Shown here: one piece after another, positions 50,809 through 59,410 of the stretch
Position numbering within the stretch: the stretch's first letter is position 1
Layout of the letters: each line of letters begins with the position of its first letter
NCBI GenBank assembly: GCA_015099395.1
Contig: AP024096.1
Span: forward strand, 6,427,485-6,491,484
From: Ktedonobacteria bacterium brp13
GTDB taxonomy: Bacteria; Chloroflexota; Ktedonobacteria; Ktedonobacterales; Ktedonobacteraceae
Length of the DNA: 64,000 nt
Direction: 5' to 3'
Notes under the pieces: generated by a model
What the model was told of the DNA's origin: nothing
Database searches by the model: none
Seen by the model: the letters and a program-made list of their open reading frames with translations, nothing else
Translations under genes and position numbers: made by a program

Positions 50809-52563
50809 ATGTCAGAACAAAAAATACAAACCAGGTCTCTCCCCCTCAAGGTCGTCTTTACTCGTCCATCGAGTGGGCCATTGCCTGATCCTCGCGAAGT
50901 AGCCGAATTTGTGGAGTCTGCTCACAAGACTCCTACCTATACTGCGGCTCGTGTGCAGGTACCGGACCTCTCGCAAGCCTCCGAGAAAGAGCGCCGTTCC
51001 CAGCAGGTTAAAGAACTGGTGCGTCTGTGTGGCGTGCTGCGCGCCGACTTGAGCAAGGATGAAGTGTTACAGCAGATAGTAGGCTCGATGTCGGTCTGTA
51101 CTGGCTTCCGTAATCTGGTGGTCAACCTGCTCGATAAGAGTAACCAGTTTTTCCTGCCTGCTGCGGTGGTTGGCGTTTCAAGAGAGGACGAGCGTGCACT
51201 GCTGGGAAAGCCGATTCCGCTGAATTTTATTGAAAATCTTATACAGCATGCAGAGTTTTGTATCAGTCAAAGTTACTTTGTGCCTCATCACCTGGACTCT
51301 ACTATTTTCACTGATGATATTCCATCAATTGTCCCGATGGAGAATACAGAGGCGAGCGATATACCAGGGCAATGGCATCCTTTAGATAGCTTAATTGTCC
51401 CGCTGTATAGCCCGCGTGAGCAGAAGCTACTGGGCTTTCTCTCGCTAGATAATCCTGAGGATGGTAAGGTACCAACTGAAGAAGCTATCGAAATCGTTGA
51501 GTTATTTGCGAACAAAGCTGCTCTCGCGATCGACAACGCGCATATCTTTGAGGAGCGTGAGGCCGAGCGGATCGCATTGGAGCAAGGGATTACTGCGTTA
51601 CGTAACGATCTGGATCTGATGGCGCAGGGTGATTTACGCCAGGCTATTCACTCTTCTCATCCCAAACTGGTCCCCGTTACGGAGTCGATAAATGCTACTA
51701 TCGATAAGATCAATGCAATTCTTTATGAGATGCAGGCTATGACGGTTGCTGTGGATATGCATATGAATAATGTGCATTTGAATAGTGAGACCCTGGCCCA
51801 GGATGCACAGCAGCAGCAGCAGCAGATCAATACGATCGCCAATACGATCAACGATTTTGCCATTATGATGCATACGATCTCACAACGGGCTGCCTATCTT
51901 TCGCAGACCGCTTTTGAGGCCATGGAGGTCACGAACGATGTGCAAAGCAAGGTGGATCGGGTGATCGAGGGGATGAGCATGGTGCGTGATGCGACTCTGC
52001 AATCCGCTCGCCTGATGAAATTGCTCGGTGAGAGTGGACAGCAACTGAACGAGACCAGCGTTCCGCTCAACGATCTGACGACCAGGATGCACCTGATCTC
52101 ACTCAATGCAGCGATTGAGGCGACGCGTGGTGGTGAACAGGGGCAGAGCTTTACCGTCATCGCGCAGGAGATGCGTAACCTGGCAATGATCAGTGCCGCT
52201 GCTACCCGCAAGATCAATGATTATATCCGCACGATTCAGCAAGAGACAACGCAGGTCGCGCATAGTGTTGAACAGAGTACCCAGACTGTTGTGGCGCAGA
52301 GTGAGTCTGTTATGCAGACAGGCGTTTCACTCGACGCCATGAGTGAAGTGACCGAGCAACTGAGCAACCTCGTCCAGGAGATCTGTGCGACCGCCGACAC
52401 ACAGACTCAGGGTTCGCAACAGATGATGACGGCGGTTCATGAGGTGCGGCGTATGACCAGTGATGTCACCAGTCATATGGAAGAGATGCGTACCTCAGTC
52501 AATAACCTGTTTGAGTCTGCGAACTCGCTGCGCAAGAAGATGACGCAGATTCAGCTACGTTAA
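50809..52563 (+). CDS. Soluble chemoreceptor-like protein with GAF domain
   Basis: 584 residues without a membrane segment or signal peptide. A GAF-type sensor domain covers about 60-240 (LRADLSKDEVLQQIVGSM ... LIVPLYSPREQKLLGFLSLDN, ALAIDNAHIFEEREAERIALEQG). After a linker, the rest is the methyl-accepting chemotaxis signalling coiled coil with a degenerate hairpin tip: ISLNAAIEATRGGEQGQSFTVIAQEMRNLA, which normally reads LNAAIEAARAGE. No cheA, cheW or cheR gene is present. Either a cytosolic chemoreceptor or a GAF-controlled sensor that adapted the coiled coil for other uses. A poly-Gln stretch is at about 345-350. Confidence 0.82.
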   Translation: MSEQKIQTRSLPLKVVFTRPSSGPLPDPREVAEFVESAHKTPTYTAARVQVPDLSQASEKERRSQQVKELVRLCGVLRADLSKDEVLQQIVGSMSVCTGFRNLVVNLLDKSNQFFLPAAVVGVSREDERALLGKPIPLNFIENLIQHAEFCISQSYFVPHHLDSTIFTDDIPSIVPMENTEASDIPGQWHPLDSLIVPLYSPREQKLLGFLSLDNPEDGKVPTEEAIEIVELFANKAALAIDNAHIFEEREAERIALEQGITALRNDLDLMAQGDLRQAIHSSHPKLVPVTESINATIDKINAILYEMQAMTVAVDMHMNNVHLNSETLAQDAQQQQQQINTIANTINDFAIMMHTISQRAAYLSQTAFEAMEVTNDVQSKVDRVIEGMSMVRDATLQSARLMKLLGESGQQLNETSVPLNDLTTRMHLISLNAAIEATRGGEQGQSFTVIAQEMRNLAMISAAATRKINDYIRTIQQETTQVAHSVEQSTQTVVAQSESVMQTGVSLDAMSEVTEQLSNLVQEICATADTQTQGSQQMMTAVHEVRRMTSDVTSHMEEMRTSVNNLFESANSLRKKMTQIQLR

Positions 52564-52579
52564 TAGCATAGGGGATGGC

Positions 52580-53119
52580 TCAACTTTTTTTACGCCGTCT
52601 ACGCTGCCTGGGTTGTGGTATCGGCTGCTCGTATTCACGATATAGAAGCTTGCCGATCCGCCACCCGAGGTACCCCAGGGCAATCATTGCGATAATCGCG
52701 ACCAGCACCATCAAGATGCGTACAAGAATGCTGAGATTCGAGTTGAGCGCCTTATACAGCGGGTCAGCATAGAAGCGACTGAGAAGCGCGATACTGACGC
52801 TTAACAGGAGTCCAATCACAACTCCCAGACAGCAACCGAGCGGACCACCATTTACCTCTCCTTGTGCCTCTGGTGGCAACGCGGCCAGAGGATCGTCAGG
52901 AATAGTAGACGATGTAGCAGTCTCTTCCTGCGTATGTTTAGCAGGGGTATCCGTTGGCGATGTACTCTCTGCGCTCTCTGTATTCTCTCTCTGCGTTGGT
53001 TGTGTGGGCGATGCATTGGGCGCGGTTGACTCCTCATCCAGGGGAGGCTGATATGCCTCTTCTGGACGGGGTGTGTCATTGTTTTCTTCCATTGAAAACG
53101 AATCTGGTGGTGTAGACAC
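52580..53119 (-). CDS. Membrane protein with acidic, Thr/Pro-rich N-terminal half
   Basis: About 180 residues: a Glu/Pro/Ser/Thr-rich region (EESTAPNASPTQPTQRENTES), then two hydrophobic segments (LGCCLGVVIGLLLSVSIALLS and LVRILMVLVAIIAMIALGYLGW) and a very basic C-terminus (RQRRRRKKS). I use the GTG at 53119 (AAAGGA eight bases upstream); the TTG at 53140 and an ATG at 53092 are alternatives. Lies 33 bases after upp on the same strand. Unknown function. Confidence 0.65.
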   Translation of the reverse strand: MSTPPDSFSMEENNDTPRPEEAYQPPLDEESTAPNASPTQPTQRENTESAESTSPTDTPAKHTQEETATSSTIPDDPLAALPPEAQGEVNGGPLGCCLGVVIGLLLSVSIALLSRFYADPLYKALNSNLSILVRILMVLVAIIAMIALGYLGWRIGKLLYREYEQPIPQPRQRRRRKKS

Positions 53120-53152
53120 AAACAAAATCCTTTTACACAATAATCTGCGTTG

Positions 53153-53863
53153 TTAGAAGGTGCCGAACTGCCGATCACCGGCGTCGCCCAGACCAGGTAC
53201 AATATAGCCCAGGTCGTTCAGCGACTCATCAAGAGCGGCGACATAAATATCGATGTCGGGATGAGCCTGTGCAAGTTTGAGCAGACCATACGGTGCTGCA
53301 ATAATGCCAATATAGGAGATGCGCGGAATACCCCGGCGTTTCAAAATATTGATCGCATCAATCGCTGATCCACCAGTTGCCAGCATCGGATCGACCGCAT
53401 AGACAACTTGCATATCGACCTGGTGTGGCAACTGATTGTAATATTCGAGTGCTTGCAGTGTGCGCTCATCGCGCTTCAAGCCAAGATGCCAGACCTGGAT
53501 ATCAGGAATAACCTGGCGGAAGCCCTCAGCCAGTCCAAGGCCTGCGCGTAGAATAGGGGTAATGCCGATACCGCCAGCCAGGCGATGGCCTATAGTTGGC
53601 TGAAGAGGCGTCTCTATCGAGATCTTCTCTAGTGAAAGTGAAGCCGTTGCCTCATAGGCCAGCAGTGCACCGATCTCATGTACTAGTTGATAGAACTGAG
53701 GCGTCGGTGTATTCTTGTTGCGCAGCAATGTCATCTTATGCGCCATGACCGGATGGTTCGAGATATGGACACGCGGGAGATTGAGCACCTCTTCACGCTT
53801 CGGCTGCGGAATTCCCTGCATTGGCAGTCGTGGTTGCTCATCCTGCTTACTTGTTCCTAACAT
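53153..53863 (-). CDS. upp: Uracil phosphoribosyltransferase
   Basis: Converts uracil and PRPP to UMP in pyrimidine salvage. 236 residues, with a roughly 25-residue N-terminal extension over the usual 209. Landmarks: HPVMAHKMTLLRNKNT, YEATASLSLEKISIETPL, ITPILRAGLGLAEGF, the PRPP loop region VVYAVDPMLATGGSAIDAI, and the uracil site SYIGIIAAPYGLLKL and YIVPGLGDAGDRQFGT. Upstream of the membrane protein at 52580. Confidence 0.95.
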   Translation of the reverse strand: MLGTSKQDEQPRLPMQGIPQPKREEVLNLPRVHISNHPVMAHKMTLLRNKNTPTPQFYQLVHEIGALLAYEATASLSLEKISIETPLQPTIGHRLAGGIGITPILRAGLGLAEGFRQVIPDIQVWHLGLKRDERTLQALEYYNQLPHQVDMQVVYAVDPMLATGGSAIDAINILKRRGIPRISYIGIIAAPYGLLKLAQAHPDIDIYVAALDESLNDLGYIVPGLGDAGDRQFGTF

Positions 53864-53996
53864 AGTATTACCCTCATTGTTGATCGCATCGTCAAATCTT
53901 TACAGGAAATTGTACCAAAGTTGTGCGCATGCGTCGAGTAAAAAGATATCACGCCCTGCAACTCCCTCATGTATAGTCCATTGGTCAAGCTTGTGG

Positions 53997-54024
53997 TTCA
54001 ACTTTCATACTCATATGTTATACT
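53997..54024 (+). promoter_or_regulatory. Promoter of the DUF503-wecG-hldE operon
   Basis: TTCAAC (53997-54002), 16-base spacer, TATACT (54019-54024). The start point would fall at the ATG (54031), and no ribosome site lies between, so the transcript is predicted leaderless. Confidence 0.6.
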
Positions 54025-54030
54025 ACACGC

Positions 54031-54321
54031 ATGGTTATAGCTGTAGCGAAAATTACAGTGCATTTGCCGGAATGCCACTCATTAAAAGAAAAACGGCAGG
54101 TAATCAAATCTATCATGGCTCGTGTACGTAACCAGTTTGAGATCTCAATTGCTGAAGTTGGTGAGAATGAACTCTGGCAGCTGGCTGATTTAGGAATGAG
54201 TTGCGTAAGTAATGATGGTCAGCACGCAAGTGAAGTGCTCGATCACGTACGACGCTATATAGAGGAGACCCGCCCTGATATAGTTGTCTCGGCATTTGAA
54301 ACAGAATTGATTCACTGGTAA
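54031..54321 (+). CDS. DUF503 (YlxP-like) protein
   Basis: 96 residues of the DUF503 family, ferredoxin-like: VIAVAKITVHLPECHSLKEKR, RNQFEISIAEVGENELWQLADLGMSCVSND and SAFETELIHW. Often near rbfA and infB in Firmicutes; here it opens a glycosyltransferase operon with no ribosome-assembly genes near. Function not established. Confidence 0.88.
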   Translation: MVIAVAKITVHLPECHSLKEKRQVIKSIMARVRNQFEISIAEVGENELWQLADLGMSCVSNDGQHASEVLDHVRRYIEETRPDIVVSAFETELIHW

Positions 54322-54328
54322 AAATTGT

Positions 54329-55129
54329 ATGGTACACATACTCGATACTGCTCGCTTCGATGGCTTACCAGTATCAGTGACAATCCTTGGTGTGCGCGTT
54401 GATCGTCTGACCCAACACCAGGTACTCGCTGCCATTGAGCGCATGATCTCTCTCTTTCGTACTGGCGACTCTCAAGCGCAATCGCCTCCTTCTTGCCAGC
54501 AGATAGTCACCGTTAATCCTGAGTTTGTTATGGCTGCTCAGCACAATTCCCTCTTTCGCCAGTGTATTAATCAAGCCGCGTTAGTCATGGCTGATGGTAT
54601 TGGTATCGTGCTGGCTGCTCGCTATCTTCGTAAGCCTGTGCCCGAACGCGTGACTGGTGTCGATACGCTGATTGCCCTGGCGCAGCTCTGCGCGGAACGA
54701 GGCTATCGCGTCTATCTGTTGGGTTCTGCTCCGGGGATCGCCGAGCTGGCTGCTACACGTCTACAGGTGTTGGCTCCTGGACTCCAGATTGCTGGTAGCT
54801 ATGCAGGGTCGCCAGCGGAGGCAGAAGAGGCAGATATTCTTGAGCGCATCCGCGTGAGTAACGCTGATCTATTATATGTTGCCTATGGTGCGCCGGCACA
54901 GGATCTCTGGATACAAAGGAACCTCGAACGGCTCCCGGTCGCTGTTGCGATGGGGGTAGGGGGTTCATTTGACTTTCTGGCTGGCAAGCAACGCCGTGCG
55001 CCGCGTTGGATGCAGCGTATGGGCCTGGAGTGGCTCTATCGCTTGTATCGTGAGCCATGGCGTTGGCGACGTATGCTGGCATTGCCGCAGTTCGCACTGC
55101 GCGTTATTGTAAAGGGGCAAAAATCTTGA
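54329..55129 (+). CDS. WecG/TagA/CpsF-family glycosyltransferase
   Basis: 266 residues of GT26. Landmarks: VTILGVRVDRLTQHQVLAAIE, IVTVNPEFVMAAQ, VMADGIGIVLAARYLRKPVPERVTGVD, VYLLGSAPGIAELA, LYVAYGAPAQDLWIQRN, and VGGSFDFLAGKQRRAPRWMQRMGLEWLYRL. These enzymes transfer ManNAc or ManNAcA-type sugars to a lipid-linked acceptor in teichoic-acid, ECA or capsule synthesis. The last motif is diagnostic. It lies 7 bases after DUF503 and 12 before the heptose kinase. Confidence 0.92.
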   Translation: MVHILDTARFDGLPVSVTILGVRVDRLTQHQVLAAIERMISLFRTGDSQAQSPPSCQQIVTVNPEFVMAAQHNSLFRQCINQAALVMADGIGIVLAARYLRKPVPERVTGVDTLIALAQLCAERGYRVYLLGSAPGIAELAATRLQVLAPGLQIAGSYAGSPAEAEEADILERIRVSNADLLYVAYGAPAQDLWIQRNLERLPVAVAMGVGGSFDFLAGKQRRAPRWMQRMGLEWLYRLYREPWRWRRMLALPQFALRVIVKGQKS

Positions 55130-55141
55130 AAGGGCAATCGT

Positions 55142-56170
55142 ATGTCGCTTGATACTCCTGTCTCACTACCAGCCTCTGCACGCTTGCAATCCTTGATTCG
55201 TAATTTTGCCGGGAAGCGTATGCTGGTGGTTGGGGATATGGTTGCGGATGAATATCTTATTGGTCGTCCTACACGTATCTCACGCGAAGCTCCGGTCTTA
55301 ATCCTTGATCTGGATGAGGAGCGGACGACCCCTGGTGGTGCCTGTAACGTGGCAGTGAATGCCAGCGCACTGGGCTCGGAGGTCTATCTTTCTGGCGTTG
55401 TCGGTAATGATCTGCCAGGCGAACGGCTACGCAAGGCTGTCGCGGCTTTGCAGATGCATCAAGAGGGTTTGATCACCGATGAGCAGCGTCCCACCTCAAC
55501 GAAGACGCGTATCCTGGCGGGGAGTCCGCAGATTGTGCAGCAGCATATCGTGCGTGTTGATCGTGTCGATACCTCGGATGTGGGGGAGCCATATAAGAGT
55601 ACGCTGATCTCGTATATCGAGCAGATCTTACCGGCGATTGATGCGGTTGTGCTCTCCGATTATGAGAACGGCATGATCAGTCCAGAGATTATCGAGACCT
55701 GTGTTCCGGCCGCACGTGCGCTGAATAAGGTTGTGGTTGTTGATGCCCATGGCTCACTCTTCCGTTTCCAGGGCGTAACCGCTCTGACGCCAAACCAGCC
55801 TGAAGCTGAGGCCACACTCAAGATGACGATCAATAATGAGGACGATCTCAACGAGGCTGGCCACCGTTTGCTTACTGGTAGTAATGCGCAAGGTGTACTC
55901 ATCACCCGTGGTAGTGAAGGGATGAGTCTCTTTGAGGCCGGACAACCTCCATTGCATCTGCCGATCTATCCGCTGCCCTTTACCGGTGAGATTGTCGATA
56001 CCAATGGTGCTGGCGATACTGTTGCCGCTACTTTTACACTGGCCTTAACCGCTGGCGCGAATATGCACGAGGCTGCTTATCTGGCGAATGCCGCTGCCGC
56101 CCTGGTCGTTCGTCGTCTGGGTTGTGCCAGCAATACTCCTGAAGAATTGATAGGAATCCTCCATGCGTGA
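55142..56170 (+). CDS. D-beta-D-heptose-7-phosphate kinase (HldE kinase domain, RfaE1)
   Basis: 342-residue PfkB-family sugar kinase: MLVVGDMVADEYLIGRPTRIS, GGACNVAVNASALGSEVYLSGVVGND, RILAGSPQIVQQHIVRVD, LSDYENGMISPEII, DTNGAGDTVAATFTLAL near residue 285. It phosphorylates D-glycero-D-manno-heptose-7-phosphate at C1. In many bacteria this domain is fused to the adenylyltransferase; here the two are separate genes overlapping by 8 bases. Part of the surface-glycan operon. Confidence 0.9.
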   Translation: MSLDTPVSLPASARLQSLIRNFAGKRMLVVGDMVADEYLIGRPTRISREAPVLILDLDEERTTPGGACNVAVNASALGSEVYLSGVVGNDLPGERLRKAVAALQMHQEGLITDEQRPTSTKTRILAGSPQIVQQHIVRVDRVDTSDVGEPYKSTLISYIEQILPAIDAVVLSDYENGMISPEIIETCVPAARALNKVVVVDAHGSLFRFQGVTALTPNQPEAEATLKMTINNEDDLNEAGHRLLTGSNAQGVLITRGSEGMSLFEAGQPPLHLPIYPLPFTGEIVDTNGAGDTVAATFTLALTAGANMHEAAYLANAAAALVVRRLGCASNTPEELIGILHA

Positions 56171-56684
56171 TGCGATAACGACAGAAAAGATTTTAACTCG
56201 CCCTGTTCTGGCTACCGAGGTACGTCGGCGTCAGCAGGGTGGTGCGCGCTGTGTCTTTACGAATGGCTGCTTTGACCTGCTCCATCTGGGCCATATCCGC
56301 TATCTACAAGAGGCTCGTGCTCTGGGAGATTTTCTGGTACTGGGACTGAATGATGATGCCAGCGTCCGGCTGTTGAAGGGTCCGACGCGACCATTGATCG
56401 CTGAGAATGCACGTGCAGAGATCCTGGCTGCTCTTGCCTGTATAGACTATGTTACTATCTTCCCGGAACGTACTGCCGGTGCTCTGGTGGATGCACTCCA
56501 GCCAGATATCTATGTCAAGGGTGCGGATTATGCCATGTCAGCGGATGGTGGCAATGAGCCAGATCTCAGTAAATTGCCCGAAGCCGAGCACGTCCTGGCC
56601 TACGGAGGGGCTCTGCGCTTTATCGCTTATCTGCCAGGTTACTCAACGAGCGCGTTGATCGAGAAGATCAAGCATTTGCCCTGA
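56163..56684 (+). CDS. D-beta-D-heptose 1-phosphate adenylyltransferase (RfaE2)
   Basis: 173-residue nucleotidyltransferase with FTNGCFDLLHLGHIRYL (HxGH at 41-44), LVLGLNDDASVRLLKG, LACIDYVTIFPERTAG, IYVKGADYAM. Makes ADP-heptose from heptose-1-phosphate, completing the kinase's product. Overlaps rfaE1 by 8 bases. The GmhA and GmhB steps are not in this window. Confidence 0.91.
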   Translation: MRDAITTEKILTRPVLATEVRRRQQGGARCVFTNGCFDLLHLGHIRYLQEARALGDFLVLGLNDDASVRLLKGPTRPLIAENARAEILAALACIDYVTIFPERTAGALVDALQPDIYVKGADYAMSADGGNEPDLSKLPEAEHVLAYGGALRFIAYLPGYSTSALIEKIKHLP

Positions 56685-56812
56685 TGGATGATGAAGTTGT
56701 GGTGGATGTAGAGATTCTGCCAGTGCCCGTTGGTGGCAGCATGGCGGCAGCCGGGCCTGCACTAGATGTAGTAGCGACTGTCGCTGCTCTACTGCGTGCA
56801 GGCAGGTTTTAG
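56684..56812 (+). CDS. Possible 42-residue ORF after the heptose operon
   Basis: An ATG overlapping the rfaE2 stop (TGATG) opens a 42-residue ORF (MDDEVVVDVEILPVPVGG then an Ala/Val-rich end). It ends inside the first bases of the convergent PIG-L gene by four bases. No family recognised. The translational coupling is suggestive; chance is possible. Confidence 0.3.
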   Translation: MDDEVVVDVEILPVPVGGSMAAAGPALDVVATVAALLRAGRF

Positions 56813-57663
56813 GGTGTATCTTCTGGTTCAGGTACATGGGCAAAGAGATCATTCTCTCCGACGATATCCTCGCCAACCCGTGAGGTTGCGAGCTGATAAT
56901 ACTCCCGGTTATGCCATTTTCTCTGAATCTGTCGTGGGAGACGATTAATAGGGAGGACGGGATCAACCTGATTATGGAGCGACCAGGCGTGCATCTTCTC
57001 ATCGAGCCAGGGTTCGACATCCAGCAGAATATCGATCTGGTCCTCTGAGAAGCCAGTGTGCTCACTATCCAGATTCTTGAAGACATTATCGAATGCGCGG
57101 TCCTGGATCCACTCAGCCATCATAGCGACCTGACGTCGTGAATAAGAAGTGTAGTAAAGCTTTGCTGCCGAATGCGCGGGACCCATCTCAGGATAGAGCG
57201 CATCATCGGCTGCGACGTGGTACGCTCCAATTGTATGTTTGTAGATAGCGATATGGTCTGGGTGCCCGTAGCCCCCAGATTCATCGAAGGTAATAATAAC
57301 CTGGGGACGGAACTCGCGGATGATGCCGGCCAGTTTACCGATCACCTCGGCTGGACTGGCCTGTATAAGCGCCTCTGGATGCTGGTTATCTGCCGTACCA
57401 GGCATGCCTGAATCGCGGTAACCCAGGAACCACAGGTTGCGTACATGGAGGGCATCAGCCGCAGCGCGCATCTCTTCTTCGTTTATCTCGCCAAGATTAT
57501 GTGGCGCTGCAAGTATAGAATCAGACGCCTCCCCTACCTCGCCCCGTGTCGCATAGACCAGACCGGTCTCGACACCATCCTCGTGATATTTCAGGAGTGC
57601 GCCGCCGATTAGCCCTTCGTCATCGGGGTGGGCGAAGACGCCAAGTAGCCGCTTCGTTGACAT
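56809..57663 (-). CDS. PIG-L (LmbE) family deacetylase
   Basis: 284 residues with the zinc-site AHPDDEGLIGGA (11-22) and GYGHPDHIAIYKHTIGA, and LYYTSYSRRQ. Relatives deacetylate GlcNAc-derived lipids or small molecules, including MshB/Mca (mycothiol) and BshB (bacillithiol) enzymes of similar length. Substrate unproven. The ATG at 57663 has GGAGAAGGAAAAG upstream; a longer start at 57744 is disfavoured. Convergent with the heptose operon. Confidence 0.87.
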   Translation of the reverse strand: MSTKRLLGVFAHPDDEGLIGGALLKYHEDGVETGLVYATRGEVGEASDSILAAPHNLGEINEEEMRAAADALHVRNLWFLGYRDSGMPGTADNQHPEALIQASPAEVIGKLAGIIREFRPQVIITFDESGGYGHPDHIAIYKHTIGAYHVAADDALYPEMGPAHSAAKLYYTSYSRRQVAMMAEWIQDRAFDNVFKNLDSEHTGFSEDQIDILLDVEPWLDEKMHAWSLHNQVDPVLPINRLPRQIQRKWHNREYYQLATSRVGEDIVGENDLFAHVPEPEDTP

Positions 57664-57907
57664 GACTTTCTTTTCCTTCTCCTGCCTTGCCGTTTTGGTT
57701 GGAACCTTTCTGCTACTGTAGCATGTGCCAGGAAGAACTGTCAATTCTCAAGTTCAGGCACTCGTATCGTCACGGTATCATATCAAGGTTTTCGCGTGAC
57801 GAGGAAAAATGAATGGAAGGGGATATCGACGTACCTCTCCTGTTGAAGAAGGTGATGAATCTTTACGGTGGAGACGCTAGCCGCATACATGCTCGATATT
57901 GTGGCCT

Positions 57908-58150
57908 TTACTGAGAGCGCTCTTTTTTTCGCCGCTTCAGATGAAAATAGGTCCCCAACAGGGCTCCTGTGAGAGACAGAATTGCCACTATCCAATAAAC
58001 CCATATATGAGTCCAATCAGGTATCGGGTTTCTCGCATCTATAACGGCATGAACAATCATATAAATAGCCATAAAGAGCAGTGCTACTATATTTGCTATA
58101 GACCATACCAAATCTTGCTTCTGCTTATTCTTTTTTCGCTTTTTTCGCAT
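57908..58150 (-). CDS. Small membrane protein, 80 aa
   Basis: Two hydrophobic segments (about 17-38 and 50-70: IANIVALLFMAIYMIVHAVID; VYWIVAILSLTGALLGTYF), with very basic ends (RKKRKKNKQK and KRRKKERSQ). The ATG at 58150 has GAGG nine bases upstream; longer reading frames from 58306 are unlikely. Unrecognised. Confidence 0.6.
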   Translation of the reverse strand: MRKKRKKNKQKQDLVWSIANIVALLFMAIYMIVHAVIDARNPIPDWTHIWVYWIVAILSLTGALLGTYFHLKRRKKERSQ

Positions 58151-58673
58151 TGTTATTCGCCTCGTTTCATATACGTCGTTTCCTTCATACAGGTTACGAA
58201 TGGCAAGACACATACCACGACACCAGTAAGAAATACCCTTCCAACTGTTCGGATTGTTCACCCGGTCGCACCTGTGCAGTATGGTCCAGCAAGTAAACCG
58301 GATCACTCAAAATACATCGCTGATATTTATTTATTTTGTTTGTTTGTTTTATCTAATTTTCTTTGTATTGCTCTACTAATTAATGAGGTTATAAGGCCTG
58401 CAAGTGCCGTTGCTGACACCAGAGGGGTCGTTTGCAAGATGAAGTCTATAAATGTAAGGTGATCATCTATATGAACATACTTCTCTACTAAAAATAGGGC
58501 TATACCTAAAAAATAGCATCTAAAGTTATAAATATGAGCCCTGGATAATTTCTTTTTTTCATAGTATGCCTTCCTAAATGAGTTGCTATTTTTCTGTTAC
58601 CTGTATATTTCATACTCCTTTTTAGGTTTGTTGTCCAGCTTTTTACTATTGTCCTTGTTAGATGGAGGTGCTT
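58151..58673. other. AT-rich gap, no clear gene
   Basis: About 520 bases of AT-rich sequence with stop codons in all frames. No RNA gene, strong hairpin or ribosome site recognised. Composition differs from neighbours. Confidence 0.4.
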
Positions 58674-58985
58674 ATGGCAAGTCCTGTTCGTATTCTTGGG
58701 GTGTTTGTGGATACTCTCTATCTTAATGTCTATCAAACAGATATCAGGTTTCAACCAGTGAAAAAGGGAATATCTGAAGAGTTAAAGCTTAAAAATCAGA
58801 AATTGAAGGATCTGGCACAGGAGTTAGAAGAGAACATCCCTACACGATCTGTCTTTGACGGTTCTCCTCTCCTCACGATGACCAAAGGTTCTGAGGGCTT
58901 CAACTTTTATTGTACTCTAAAGAATAGTTCCTCCTATTCTAGCTCTTGTATAATATTCTTTAATGATCTTCTATGTATTCTTTAG
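58674..58985 (+). CDS. Hypothetical protein, possibly truncated (103 aa)
   Basis: Starts at an ATG with a strong GGAGG eight bases upstream: MASPVRILGVFVDTLYLNVYQTD, then VKKGISEELKLKNQKLKDLAQELEENI, SPLLTMTKGSEGFNFYCTLKN. The last 20 residues (SSSYSSSCIIFFNDLLCIL) look unlike protein and are low in charge, as if the reading frame has shifted away. The opening resembles no family I can name with certainty; the patch is AT-rich. I read it as a real start with a degraded or interrupted end. Confidence 0.5.
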   Translation: MASPVRILGVFVDTLYLNVYQTDIRFQPVKKGISEELKLKNQKLKDLAQELEENIPTRSVFDGSPLLTMTKGSEGFNFYCTLKNSSSYSSSCIIFFNDLLCIL

Positions 58986-59410
58986 GCTCTAGAGGCCGTC
59001 CCATGGCTGTCTCATGAATTGCCTTTTGTTGCTATTAGCCTATCCCTATAGAATAGAACAAGCATTTAGACTATCACTCTATCTTTCCTGTGGAAAATAT
59101 GTTACACTCTGTTTAGGTGTAGGTATTTGCTTTCTACTCAGGTAGCTTGCTGTTTTATGATCCTGCGGCCTTTGAGCGGGCTCTCTTTTATTTTCTTATT
59201 ATGCCCGTGAAGGAAATGGGATGTATTCTGTGGGGTGAATAGAAAAGAGATACATGCAACTCTAGCAATTTTTAGTATCTTTGAAACATCTTATACTGTA
59301 ACGAGCGCTCTATCGAGTGCGCTATGCGTACTGTACTATATATAGAAAAATGACGATGAAGCCATGCGCAACGCATAGCTGTAATTGGGAGAGTCCGAGG
59401 AGATATTTAA
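58986..59410. other. AT-rich leader region of phoU-like gene
   Basis: About 425 bases with no ORF of note. CGAGCGCTCTATCGAGTGCGC (59303-59323) forms a loose repeat of CGAG-GCGC. No clear promoter consensus. Confidence 0.3.

Noticed and set aside
57783..58016. Minus-strand ORF of 77 residues
   Set aside because: Overlaps the better supported 80-residue membrane protein gene in another frame and has no ribosome site.
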